From CAZPAN01 sp964581165 (GTDB lineage: Bacteria; Actinomycetota; Coriobacteriia; Coriobacteriales; CADBOM01): DNA of 29,832 nt. Positions 1-7,554 of the stretch are shown here, one piece after another. The position numbers were made by a program, and so were the translations under genes. The stretch covers positions 1-29,832 of the forward strand of contig CAZOMM010000020.1 in NCBI GenBank assembly GCA_964581165.1, written 5' to 3'. The notes under the pieces are model-generated. The model worked only from the letters and a program-made list of their open reading frames with translations. It was not told the origin of the DNA and did no database searches. The stretch's first letter is position 1, and each line of letters opens with the position of its first letter.

Positions 1-98
1 ACGCCAAGTTCCAGAAACAAGATACGCATATTCTGGTGTCTGTGGAGAAAAAGCTGATATCGCTCTGCCGCTTTATGCCACCCCTCATCCTCCACAAA
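1..98 (-). pseudogene. Sirtuin (SirTM-class) C-terminal fragment, out of frame with its N-terminus
   Basis: On the minus strand from 98 to the window edge one frame reads FVEDEGWHKAAERYQLF, then LHRHQNMRILFLELGV. This matches, from family knowledge, the C-terminal Rossmann part of macrodomain-linked (SirTM) sirtuins, where an FVxDxGW..A..RY segment precedes a LFLELGVG strand. It has no start codon and is offset by one frame from the N-terminal fragment at 100-225. The middle of the protein, including the zinc-binding and catalytic segments, is absent. Whether the C-terminus continues cannot be seen. Recognition is by eye from conserved motifs. Confidence 0.7.
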
Positions 99-99
99 T

Positions 100-225
100 T
101 TATGTCGAAAGACCTGCTCCAGCCCCAATCACCACCGCATCCGTTTGTGCCAGCTCCTTCTTTAGCTGTTCAATCTGTCCCGAGGAGTCTGCGGTAGATT
201 TTGTAATCCTCATCTTTGAAAACAT
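100..225 (-). pseudogene. Sirtuin (SirTM-class) N-terminal fragment
   Basis: An ATG at 225 opens a 41-codon frame ending in TAA (100-102). It contains a charged helix (EQLKKELAQTDAVVIGAG) followed by GAGAGLST, the NAD-binding glycine loop typical of SirTM sirtuins, in which SAGF normally follows. Here a stop falls straight after GLST, and the next homologous block, from the far end of the protein, begins 2 to 4 bases later in another frame. The likely history is an internal deletion of well over 100 codons. The start overlaps the end of the macrodomain remnant, as in an operon with translational coupling. The product would have no catalytic site. Confidence 0.75.
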
Positions 226-307
226 TGAGTATTACCTCCATTTTGGTATGCGTTTTCTGCTGGTGTTCCTTTGCGGTCTGAACAGCAATCTCCGCTGCTT
301 CATCTTC
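170..307 (-). pseudogene. Macrodomain protein-ADP-ribose hydrolase, C-terminal remnant
   Basis: The minus-strand frame from 307 to the TGA at 170-172 encodes 45 residues beginning EDEAAEIAVQTAKEH and ending MEVILNVFKDEDYKIYRRLL. The segment EVIxNVFKDEDYxIYxxLLG is the characteristic C-terminal strand and helix of macrodomain hydrolases that sit beside SirTM sirtuins. A stop codon (308-310) lies directly before the homologous part, so everything upstream, including the ADP-ribose-binding loops, is lost. Its 3' end overlaps the sirtuin remnant on the same strand. Together they look like the scar of a macrodomain-sirtuin operon. Confidence 0.75.
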
Positions 308-473
308 TCATAATAAAAATCATTGAAGCTATGAGGGTTGGTTTGAGAAGTTTCACCATAAACAAGAGGTATTGCATGTCAAGTTTAGTCTCTGCAGTAC
401 AATGACGACTGTTGCATAACTGAAAGAAGTAATGTGACGCAAGCATGAAGTCTTCAAGAGAGGAGCGCAATAG
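308..473. other. Intergenic, leader of nfnA
   Basis: No coding sequence is convincing here. The stretch lies between the macrodomain breakpoint and the nfnA start. It ends with a purine-rich ribosome-binding site (AGAGGAG at about 459-465) in front of the ATG at 474. I see no clear sigma-70 promoter. Confidence 0.5.
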
Positions 474-1316
474 ATGTACAAAATCCTCGAAAAGACACAG
501 TTCTCTGAGAAAGTGTTTAAGTTTCGTGTCGAAGGCCCCAAAATTGCCAAGCATGCACAAGCTGGTCAATTTTTGATGGTTCGCGCTAACGAAACCGGTG
601 AGCGTGTGCCTTTTACCTTCGCAGATTGGAACGCAGATGAGGGTTGGTTCGAGTTCATCTTTATGGTAGTTGGCAAAACCACAGAAATGCTATCTACCTA
701 CGAGGCTGGGGACGTGATTCAAAATGTCACTGGCCCCTTGGGGCATCCCACAGAGATGAAAGATGGTACGTGGTGCGTCATAGGTGGAGGCGTGGGTCTA
801 GCTATAGCTTTTCCTGTCACGCGTCAGCTTAAAGACACTGGCCACGAGGTACATGCCATCATGGGTGCTCGCACCAAAGACCTGCTTCTGCTCGAGGATC
901 AATTTCGCTCAATTCTAGATGACGACCACATTCACATTACGACAGACGATGGCTCATACTGCGAAAAGGGTGTCGTTACTGCTCCGCTTGAAAGATTGCT
1001 TGAAGCTAAGGCTGTAGATCACATTTTTTGTGTAGGGCCTGTGCCTATGATGAAGTTTTCTGCTCTTACGGCAGAGAAGTACGGTACGCCGATAATCGCA
1101 TCGCTTAACCCCATTATGGTCGATGGCACCGGTATGTGTGGTTGCTGTCGCGTTGAAGTCGATGGCCAAACAAAGTTTGCATGCGTTGATGGCCCCGACT
1201 TTGATGCCACCAAGGTCAATTGGAACGACCTACGTGTACGTCAGGCCACATATCGTGCCGAAGAGAGCCAGTCTCTCGAGATTTATGAGGAGATGAGGTG
1301 CGCATGCCACAAGTAA
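474..1316 (+). CDS. nfnA: NfnA-like FAD/[2Fe-2S] NAD(H)-binding subunit (NADH-dependent ferredoxin:NADP oxidoreductase / sulfide dehydrogenase small subunit)
   Basis: This 280-residue protein belongs to the ferredoxin-NADP reductase-like group that includes NfnA, SudB and PyrK. Known NfnAB complexes couple NADH and reduced ferredoxin to NADP reduction by flavin-based electron bifurcation in the cytoplasm. Visible features are an N-terminal FAD-binding barrel with RVPFTFADW, a nucleotide-binding loop VIGGGVGLAIAFP, and a C-terminal [2Fe-2S] segment MVDGTGMCGCCRVEV then FACVDGPDFD. D217, C222, C225 and C237 fit the family's Asp plus three Cys ligands; C224 is extra. Length is normal. A strong RBS precedes the ATG. 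The end overlaps the next gene by a few bases, so the two are translationally coupled. A role as sulfide dehydrogenase or in NADPH supply cannot be told apart from sequence. Confidence 0.9.
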   Translation: MYKILEKTQFSEKVFKFRVEGPKIAKHAQAGQFLMVRANETGERVPFTFADWNADEGWFEFIFMVVGKTTEMLSTYEAGDVIQNVTGPLGHPTEMKDGTWCVIGGGVGLAIAFPVTRQLKDTGHEVHAIMGARTKDLLLLEDQFRSILDDDHIHITTDDGSYCEKGVVTAPLERLLEAKAVDHIFCVGPVPMMKFSALTAEKYGTPIIASLNPIMVDGTGMCGCCRVEVDGQTKFACVDGPDFDATKVNWNDLRVRQATYRAEESQSLEIYEEMRCACHK

Positions 1317-2577
1317 ACGGTCGATTCGTTCCGGATATGAAGTCTCCACGAACCCCAGATCGCGTGGAGCCAGCAGACGAGCGCGTTAAAGATTTTCGTC
1401 CGGTTGACAAAGGATTTACCAAGCAGATGGCATTGGCCGAAGCTGAGCGTTGTATAGATTGCAAGAAGCCGCTTTGTGTTGATGGTTGCCCCGTTAACAT
1501 CGACATTCCAAAATTTATCAGGAAAATTCGCGAGGAAAAATTTGGGGAGGCACTCGATATCATTCGTGAAGATTCAATGCTTCCTGCAATTTGTGGTCGT
1601 GTTTGCCCTCAAGAAAACCAATGTGAAGAGAAGTGCATTCGAGGTAAGAAAAGCGAACCGGTAGCTATAGGCCAACTCGAACGCTTCTTGGGCGATCAGC
1701 CCGAGCTTGCTTCTGCACCCAAGAGAGCACCTAAATGCGGCAAGAAGGTTGCCGTTGTTGGATCTGGTCCATCGGGCATAACCTGTGCATGTGAGCTTGC
1801 TCGCAACGGTTTTGATGTAACTGTGTTCGAAGCGTTTTTTACTGGTGGTGGCGTGCTTGTCTACGGCATTCCTGAGTTTCGCCTGCCAAAGGAAGTCGTT
1901 AAACGCGAGATCGACGGCCTCGAAGAACTTGGTGTTAAGTTTGAGTACAACTCTGTTGTTGGTCGCATCACAAACGCTGACGAGCTTTTTGATATGGGCT
2001 ACGAAGCCATCTACATTGCCACCGGTGCTGGCTTGCCTAAGCTGCTCAACATTCCGGGTGAAAATCTCCCCAATGTCTTTTTTGCCAACGAATATCTCAC
2101 GCGCGTTAACCTCATGAAGGCTAATCGCTTCCCCGAATACGATACCCCCACCAAGCACGGTAAACGCGTTGTGGTTTTTGGTGGTGGAAATGTTGCCATG
2201 GATGCTGTGCGCACAGCCAAGCGTCTTGGTGCTGAACATGCCATTATTTGCTATCGACGTACCGAGGCCGAGATGCCAGCTCGTCGTGCAGAGCTGCATC
2301 ATGCAAAAGCCGAGGGAGTTGAAGTGCGCGAACTTGTTGGTCCACTCGAGTTTTTACCTGGTGAAGATGGTGCTGTAGGAGCAGTGCGCGTTCAAATAAT
2401 GGAACTTGGCGAACCCGACGAGTCCGGCCGCCGTCGTCCGGTGCCCATCGAAGGTGCCATCGAGGAGATTCCCTGCGATGTAGCGATCTCTGCCATTGGT
2501 ACTAATGCCAATCCCTTTGCCAAGATGATCGCTGATATTGAGCTTAACAAGTGGGGTTATATTGTCACAGATGAGGA
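1304..2577 (+). CDS. nfnB: NfnB-like flavoprotein, glutamate synthase small-subunit family (3' end lost in assembly gap)
   Basis: This is the partner of the preceding gene. The protein binds two [4Fe-4S] clusters and FAD and carries the NADP(H) site. The ligand sets are C50, C53, C58, C62 (CIDCKKPLCVDGCP) and C97, C101, C107, C111 (CGRVCPQENQCEEKC). The FAD loop reads VAVVGSGPSGITCACELA and the second dinucleotide loop VVFGGGNVAMDAVRTAKRLG. About 425 codons are visible and roughly 40 more, including the usual GDxxTG..T flavin segment, should lie in or beyond the gap. Reading through the Ns into the downstream bases is an artefact, because that sequence codes for another protein on the opposite strand. 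The ATG at 1304 is preferred; a GTG at 1298 is in frame. A stand-alone GltD role is less likely beside NfnA. Confidence 0.88.
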
Positions 2578-2677
2578 NNNNNNNNNNNNNNNNNNNNNNN
2601 NNNNNNNNNNNNNNNNNNNNNNNNNNNNNNNNNNNNNNNNNNNNNNNNNNNNNNNNNNNNNNNNNNNNNNNNNNNNN
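2578..2677. other. Assembly gap, 100 Ns
   Basis: Exactly 100 undetermined bases. This is a conventional filler length, so the true distance is unknown. It interrupts the 3' ends of two convergent genes (nfnB on plus, capA-like on minus). Any terminator or additional gene between them is hidden. Confidence 0.98.
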
Positions 2678-4227
2678 ATCACATTTATGTCGTCATCTGT
2701 GGCAACTTCGTCGCCAGTGATTGTAAATGTCTGTTGAAAGATCATGCAATCTTTATCTGTGGGGTTACTGTTTCCTCCAAAGCAAAAATTGCCAAGACTG
2801 TAGACGATATAGCGGCCATTGTACTTTTCGTACCCCTGTATCACGTGAGGATGAGAACCTACAACTAAATCGGCTCCTGCATCCACCGCAATATGAGCAA
2901 GTTCAACTTGTTCGCTAGTTGGAACAGTGTCTAGCTCAACTCCCCAGTGAGCGTAAACAATAACGAGCTGGGCACCTTCATCTCGGGCGCTTTGAATGTT
3001 AGCGATCATTTCGTCTTGAATGGCCAGTCCCTCTCTTAGCATATATGTTCCAATTAGGGCTACTTTTACACCCTGAACATCTGCATAGGCTATGCGATCG
3101 TATCCAAAACTAGCGATACCCTCTGCGTCGAGTGCCTCGATGGTGTCGTTATAGCTTTCTTCTCCATAATCTTGGGAATGATTATTGGCTAGACAAGCTG
3201 CCTCAATATCTCCAGCAGTAAGTATCGATGCATACTCTGCTGGGCCCTTGAATGCATAGGTCTTATCTTGGCGATTTTCCGATTCGGTTAGGACACCTTC
3301 AAAATTGACCACGGTGTAGTCGTCGTTACTAAAAATGTCATAAACATTTGCCATAAAGTACGATGGGTCATTCACGCTGTCATAGACCGCATTGAAGCTG
3401 GTGCTTTGATTAAAGTAGATGTCAGTTCCAAGGGTGCAATCACCTGCGAAGCTAATTGTGATGCTCGTGGAACTTTGAGAGGAACTTTGGGAGTCTTGCT
3501 CGGTATCGGAAACATCCGTGCTCTCTTCGGCCTGCATAGATGCCTGTTGGTTATTGTTAACTGCATTTGCTATCAGATAAATAATTCCAATAACAAGTAA
3601 AAGGGCAACTAAAGTAAATAGCATCCTGCGACGCTTAGGCTTATGTCTGCGACTTGGTACTTCAACAAATGAAGCAGAATGTAAATCCAGCATCCCTCGA
3701 GTTTGAGTTTGCGAAGTCTTGTGTTTTGAGTTGACGTACTCTAGAGCCCTGCTATCTAAGCTATTCGAACGTGTTGAGGTGGATCTAGTTTGTCTTCGTG
3801 CTCTGTTTTCGGTGTTGTATCTGCTTTTGCGGCTATATTGTTGGCGATTTTTAGATGGCCTTTGATGTTCGATATCTCTATCGGGTCTGGATCTGCGCTG
3901 TATAGCGTCTCTGCCGGCGGTACCAGTGTCATAGGGGGATGATTTTTGTCTCTGTCGACTTCGACTCCTCTGGCTGTCTGCCTGCTTAGCCCTAGATGGT
4001 CGTTTTTCTTGCTGTGTTCGCCTGTCAGAGCTTTCTCGTTGCGACCGTCTGTCAGAGCTTTCTTGCTTGTTTCTAGCTTGTCGTCTTTTCTGTTGTGCTC
4101 TTCTGTTGGAGTTTTCTTGCTGTGTCCGCCTGTTGGATAATCCTTGATTTCGACTATTGCGAGTACGTTTGTTGTTTAGCTCTTCATCATGATTGTCATT
4201 TTGGCTTGGAGTTATGTATCGATTCAT
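2678..4227 (-). CDS. CapA-family metallophosphoesterase-like membrane protein (C-terminus lost in gap)
   Basis: The protein starts with about 195 hydrophilic residues very rich in Arg, Gln and Ser, followed by one transmembrane helix (about 201-222, MLFTLVALLLVIGIIYLIANA) and an extracellular acidic/Ser linker. The CapA (PGA_cap) domain begins near residue 256 with ISFAGDCTLGTD. Metallophosphatase-fold motifs follow: VVNFEGVLTE, LANNHSQDYGE, VIYAHWGVEL, VVGSHPHVIQG and YSLGNFCFGG. CapA relatives take part in poly-gamma-glutamate or capsule formation, or act as surface phosphoesterases; the substrate here is unknown. The start is uncertain: ATG 4227 is used, with an in-frame GTG at 4251. The basic N-terminus contains a 27-bp coding duplication (QESSDRRSQ / ESSDRRTQQ, near 4007-4069). 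The C-terminus is cut by the Ns. Confidence 0.82.
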
Positions 4228-4542
4228 CACTACCTGTAATTTCTCAAGCACAAATTGTTGGACCAGTTAGAAAACAAAGTAAATTTTACATATATGAGAC
4301 TATTTCTCTTACTTTTATGCTTCGGTAGTACTTTGATCATTGATACAAAGCTGGTAGCAATTACAGTGCCGAGCGTGCCAATTTAAGACAAACAGTTGGG
4401 GGCGTGGAACTAGAAGAAGAACTAGAGCTGGAGCTAGAACAAGAACTAGAGCTGGAACTTGAGCTTGAACTAGAGCCAGAACTAAAGCTTGAGCTAGAAC
4501 AAGAACTGGAGCTAGAACTAGAGCTCGAGCCAAATCCAAGTC
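4228..4542. other. Intergenic region between glycosyltransferase and capA-like gene
   Basis: 315 bp without a supported gene. Its main content is the hexanucleotide tract at 4407-4532. The remainder, next to the capA-like start, is AT-rich and probably carries that gene's promoter, but no consensus pair is clear. Confidence 0.5.
4407..4532. repeat. Degenerate hexanucleotide tandem repeat (about 21 units)
   Basis: The tract is built of 6-bp units alternating GAACTA/GAACAA and GAGCTA/GAGCTG/GAGCTT with no indels, 126 bp in all. Because the period is a multiple of three and no unit contains a stop, several frames stay open: Glu-Leu repeats on plus, poly-Ser or Leu/Ala-rich on minus. It starts 10 bp beyond the glycosyltransferase stop, and the poly-Ser frame is the -1 frame of that gene. 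Confidence 0.9.
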
Positions 4543-5484
4543 CTATTTTTTGTCTTTTTGCCACACATCAATGGCGTGAAGTTCCCAATCGCGTCGGTTG
4601 CCTTTTACAACTGTATCTAGGATGAAGCCACACACCGACATGAGTGCTGCAAGAACAACAAAGGCAGCCGCGAGAAAAGCAGTTGGAAAACGAGGAACCA
4701 AGCCTGTTGCCACAAATTCCATTATCACTGGAATACCAAGCAAAAGGGCAATAACAAAAAAGATAGACGCTAGGAGCATAAAAAAACCAAGGGGCTTATA
4801 GTCCTTAAACAGCGTAAAGATCATGCCTAGAACTTTAAAGCCATCAGAGAAGGTTTTCAATTTTGAGACTGAACCTTCCGGGCGATCACGATACTCAATA
4901 GGTATTTGCACAGTACGAAAGCGCTTATCAACTGCATGAATCGAAAGTTCGGTCTCAAGCTCAAAACCTGGGGAAAGTATAGGCCAGGTTTTTGCGAAGC
5001 GCCGGCTAAAGGCGCGATAGCCTGTCATCACATCATAGAACTCAAATCCGTAAAGGATTTTGATAAGCCACCGTACTAACCTGTTGCCAAATCCATGGAA
5101 GGTACGGGTGAGTGAAGAATCATAACTGCCATTAGAAAGCCTATCACCTACCACGTGATCGGCGGTGTCTTCCAAAATTGGGGCCAATAGGTCACGAGCA
5201 GATTCGGCAGGGTAGGTATCGTCGCCATCTACCATTATGTAAGCATCTGCATCTATGTCGCGTAGCATCTGGCGGACAACATTGCCCTTGCCTTGTCGTG
5301 GCTCAAAGCGCACAACTGCACCATGTTTTTTGGCTATAGCTGAGGTCTCATCCGAAGAATTGTTGTCATATACGTAAACTGTGGCTTCGGGGAGTTCACG
5401 GCGAAAATCATCTACTACCTTAGCTATCGTAGTAGCCTCGTTATAACAGGGTACCAGTACTGCAATTTCTGGGCTTTCTGCCAT
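4543..5484 (-). CDS. Family 2 glycosyltransferase, DPM1/dolichyl-phosphate-mannose-synthase-like, with two C-terminal membrane helices
   Basis: This 313-residue enzyme probably transfers a sugar from a nucleotide donor to a polyprenyl phosphate or cell-envelope glycan at the inner membrane face. The GT-A fold starts at IAVLVPCYNEATTI, with D40 in VYDNNSSDET and the metal-binding VDGDDTYP (D86, D88, D89). The acceptor-side motif FELETELSIHA and an EYRDRPEGSVSKL segment follow, as in DPM1 relatives. Two hydrophobic helices lie near 230-255 and 270-292. The C-terminus ends in a Lys-rich WQKDKK. The stop follows an A6 run, beyond which a -1 frame stays open through a poly-Ser repeat. No good Shine-Dalgarno precedes the ATG at 5484. 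The acceptor is unknown. Confidence 0.88.
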   Translation of the reverse strand: MAESPEIAVLVPCYNEATTIAKVVDDFRRELPEATVYVYDNNSSDETSAIAKKHGAVVRFEPRQGKGNVVRQMLRDIDADAYIMVDGDDTYPAESARDLLAPILEDTADHVVGDRLSNGSYDSSLTRTFHGFGNRLVRWLIKILYGFEFYDVMTGYRAFSRRFAKTWPILSPGFELETELSIHAVDKRFRTVQIPIEYRDRPEGSVSKLKTFSDGFKVLGMIFTLFKDYKPLGFFMLLASIFFVIALLLGIPVIMEFVATGLVPRFPTAFLAAAFVVLAALMSVCGFILDTVVKGNRRDWELHAIDVWQKDKK

Positions 5485-5590
5485 TATTGTCTGCCAACTT
5501 TCTATTTACATAAACAGTCCCATGCAGCATACCAAAACATATCTTTTCCTACAGTGCTTTCAGGGTTTTTAGTGGTTTCATTGACTTTGT

Positions 5591-5634
5591 TGAGTCCCAA
5601 CTGAGTCTCAAGTGAGTCCCAACTGACTACCACT
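5591..5634. repeat. 11-bp tandem repeat, 4 units
   Basis: Units TGAGTCCCAAC, TGAGTCTCAAG, TGAGTCCCAAC and TGACTACCACT follow each other without gaps. Units 1 and 3 are identical. No hairpin or gene is associated. Confidence 0.85.
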
Positions 5635-5709
5635 GATTGTCAAATTCTGATCCTAGCTTCCTGTACTCACCGCAACATTAGAGGCCGTGGAAAACATCAC
5701 TATTGGATA

Positions 5710-5737
5710 TTGTCTATTAGTTGCAAATTGATAATAT
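5710..5737 (+). promoter_or_regulatory. Possible sigma-70 promoter for the transporter cluster
   Basis: TTGTCT at 5710-5715 and TAATAT at 5732-5737 are separated by 16 bp in an AT-rich stretch upstream of the solute-binding protein gene. A short inverted repeat, TTGCA (5721-5725) with TGCAA, overlaps the -10. The -10 match is only partial, so this is a candidate only. Confidence 0.3.
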
Positions 5738-5845
5738 GTGCAAGGTTAAGTAAAGGGGAGCACTCGGACGCGCTTGCGGGCGTGCATCCTTATAGCTGCG
5801 CATCCTTATTAATGTGTGCGTGTTCTTGCTTACAGATGTGCATTT

Positions 5846-5887
5846 AAACAACAGGAGTCAAACAACAGGAGTCAAACAATAGGAGGA
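5846..5887 (+). repeat. 14-bp tandem repeat, 3 units, each with a Shine-Dalgarno core
   Basis: Two perfect copies of AAACAACAGGAGTC (5846-5859, 5860-5873) and a variant, AAACAATAGGAGGA (5874-5887). Every unit holds AGGAG. The last one, AGGAGGAG, is the ribosome-binding site for the GTG at 5892. The upstream copies make a ladder of spare ribosome-binding sites. Confidence 0.9.
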
Positions 5888-5891
5888 GCTT

Positions 5892-7193
5892 GTGGATAAC
5901 AATAAGGCAGGTATTCTTTCTGCTAATACACTGAGCAGAAGAGGTTTTATCAAGTTGGCCGGAGCGCTTGGTGCTGCGGCAGCATCGGCCTCACTTATAG
6001 CGGGATGTGGCTCGGACAGCGATTCGGGATCGACATCTGCTTCAACAGATTTTGATATCAACGATTGGGATTCTGTTCTCCAGGCCGCACAGGGTCAAAC
6101 AGTCAATGTAAATATGATGACGGGTACAGTTATGGCAGAGTGGTTAAATGCCGATATGCCTACAGCTCTTGAACCCTATGGGATCAATTGGAATCTAACT
6201 GTTGCATCTAACACTGTTGATGTTGTAAACCTCATTTCTTCAGAAATTGGCGGCGGAAATACCGATAACGGATCTGTTGATTTAGCTTGGATCAATGGAG
6301 AAAACTTCGTATCCCTTAAAAACGCCGATTATCTTTATGGACCACTGCTTGAGTATCTTCCAAGCTATGCATATTGCGATCCAGACGATCCCAATACAAC
6401 AACAGACTGCGGTGTGCCTACCGAGGGATACGAGGTTCCCTTCCAAGCAGTCTGGGATGTCTTTTGGGGCAACACCGATGTTATCCCACAGTCCGACTTT
6501 CCAACCGATCCGGATAGCTTCCTAGAGTTTGTGCAAAAGTATCCCGGCATGTTTACATATGCCCAACCCGGCAACTATAAAGGAACGTACTTTGTAGACA
6601 CCATAATTGCAGGTGTTTGTGGATCTGATGTATGGGATCGCCTCTTTAGTGAAGCTCTCGAAAAAGAGGAGCTCAGAGAGCTTATATCGCCTGCTCTCGA
6701 ATACCTTAGAAGTCTCAATCCTTATCTATGGAATGGTGGAGCTTCTTTCCCATCTGATGGAGATCAGGTTATTCAGCTCTTTGCAGATGGTGAAATAGCC
6801 TGCATGTTCGAAACCTCGATGCCCCAGTCTTACATGGATCAGGGAACTATTTCTGCTGCCACGAGACCATTCTTCCTCACTAGTGGAGTTATCCATGATT
6901 TTTGGTATATGGCTATTCCTTCAAATGCAGCAAATAAAGCAGCTGCTCTGGTAACAATGAATGAGCTGATGAAGCCTTATATGCAGGTAGCTCAGTTTAA
7001 CGCTGTTGGTTACTACCCATTTAGCACCTACGAGAATATGGATGCCGAGGGTCAGGAAGCCTATGACGCTATTGAATGGACGGACGGTCTAATCGAGCCC
7101 GAAGAGATGAATGATTATGCAATCTCGCAGGTCAATGGCGAAAACAACGACCTGATCGAAGAGCTTTGGATGGAAGAAGTTAACGGCCAGTAG
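5892..7193 (+). CDS. ynjB: YnjB-family ABC transporter solute-binding lipoprotein (Tat-exported)
   Basis: This 433-residue protein is the extracytoplasmic receptor of the importer encoded downstream. Its N-terminus has a twin-arginine signal (SRRGFIKLAG, R16-R17) and a lipobox ending at C39 (LIAGC), so it should be exported folded and lipid-anchored. The mature part resembles E. coli YnjB through VDLAWINGENFVSLK, a VPTEGYEVPFQ segment, YPGMFTYAQP and LRSLNPYLWNGGASFPS. YnjB belongs to the ThiB/AfuA-like group of binding proteins; a thiamine-related ligand has been suggested for YnjB but is not established. Tat export could mean it binds a cofactor or metal before export, which is inference. 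The GTG start at 5892 is chosen because AGGAGG sits 5 bp upstream. The downstream order (methyltransferase, permease, permease, ATPase, radical SAM) is unusual. Confidence 0.87.
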   Translation: MDNNKAGILSANTLSRRGFIKLAGALGAAAASASLIAGCGSDSDSGSTSASTDFDINDWDSVLQAAQGQTVNVNMMTGTVMAEWLNADMPTALEPYGINWNLTVASNTVDVVNLISSEIGGGNTDNGSVDLAWINGENFVSLKNADYLYGPLLEYLPSYAYCDPDDPNTTTDCGVPTEGYEVPFQAVWDVFWGNTDVIPQSDFPTDPDSFLEFVQKYPGMFTYAQPGNYKGTYFVDTIIAGVCGSDVWDRLFSEALEKEELRELISPALEYLRSLNPYLWNGGASFPSDGDQVIQLFADGEIACMFETSMPQSYMDQGTISAATRPFFLTSGVIHDFWYMAIPSNAANKAAALVTMNELMKPYMQVAQFNAVGYYPFSTYENMDAEGQEAYDAIEWTDGLIEPEEMNDYAISQVNGENNDLIEELWMEEVNGQ

Positions 7194-7200
7194 CTGGTCA

Positions 7201-7240
7201 ATTATTGCAGCTAATCACAGCTAATTGCAGCTAGTCAAAA
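7201..7240. repeat. 10-bp tandem repeat, about 3 units
   Basis: Units ATTATTGCAG, CTAATCACAG, CTAATTGCAG and a partial CTAGTC share a CAGCTAAT core with a 10-bp period, starting 8 bp after the ynjB-like stop codon. No terminator is evident. Confidence 0.75.
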
Positions 7241-7337
7241 AAGGCCAAAGTGAGATCTGATGCTTTTGAGTCATGGGTCGATTTTGGCCCAGCTGGCTTT
7301 TTATGTGCTCGCAAGCAAAGCGACAGGCCAGCGAGGA

Positions 7338-7554
7338 GATGAGATGTAGAAAAAGATGTCGGATTTGCATAAGGATGAAACACAGGCAGCCGATGGGGTA
7401 CAAGTAGAGGATAGGGTGCAAAAAGCTTATGGGGACACAAGTGGGCGATAAGGAACAAAAAGTCGATGAGAAACAAGCACTCGACGAGAAACAAACGACA
7501 GACAACAAGCAAACTGCAGATAACAAACAAACAGCCGACAGCAAGCAAACAGCA
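7338..7554 (+). repeat. 18-bp degenerate tandem array crossing the methyltransferase start codon
   Basis: Aligned 18-bp units begin at 7393, 7411, 7429, 7447, 7465, 7483, 7501, 7519 and 7537, with weaker, slightly offset units back to 7338. Non-coding units such as ATGGGGTACAAGTAGAGG (7393) and coding units such as ATGGGGACACAAGTGGGC (7429) clearly belong to one family. From 7447 each unit encodes a hexapeptide: DKEQKV, DEKQAL, DEKQTT, DNKQTA, DNKQTA, DSKQTA. The initiation codon lies inside the array. Confidence 0.88.

Larger units (their letters stand above)
5485..5891. other. Divergent intergenic region
   Basis: 407 bp between divergent genes, so it should hold promoters for both the glycosyltransferase and the transporter cluster. 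I see an 11-bp array (5591-5634), an imperfect repeat around 5772-5810 (variants of GCATCCTTAT), and a 14-bp array carrying Shine-Dalgarno sequences (5846-5887). No small ORF is convincing. Confidence 0.55.

Noticed and set aside
300..569. Minus-strand 89-codon ORF overlapping the start of nfnA
   Set aside because: It runs antisense into a well-supported gene, has no recognisable motif, and is out of frame with the macrodomain remnant it touches.
1574..2302. 242-codon minus-strand ORF antisense to nfnB
   Set aside because: It is a shadow of the NfnB gene, whose FAD and NADP loops are unmistakable on the plus strand.
2678..2737. C-terminal end of NfnB after the gap
   Set aside because: The plus-frame residues after the Ns show no NfnB similarity. 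The same bases encode the CapA-like protein on the minus strand.
4315..4539. Minus-strand Leu/Ala/Val-rich ORF resembling a membrane peptide
   Set aside because: It is the third reading frame of the same 6-bp array. Its hydrophobicity follows from the repeat, not from selection as a helix.
4404..4625. Plus-strand ORF of alternating Glu and Leu
   Set aside because: It is a direct translation of the hexanucleotide array continued antisense into the glycosyltransferase gene. It has no ribosome-binding site or homology.
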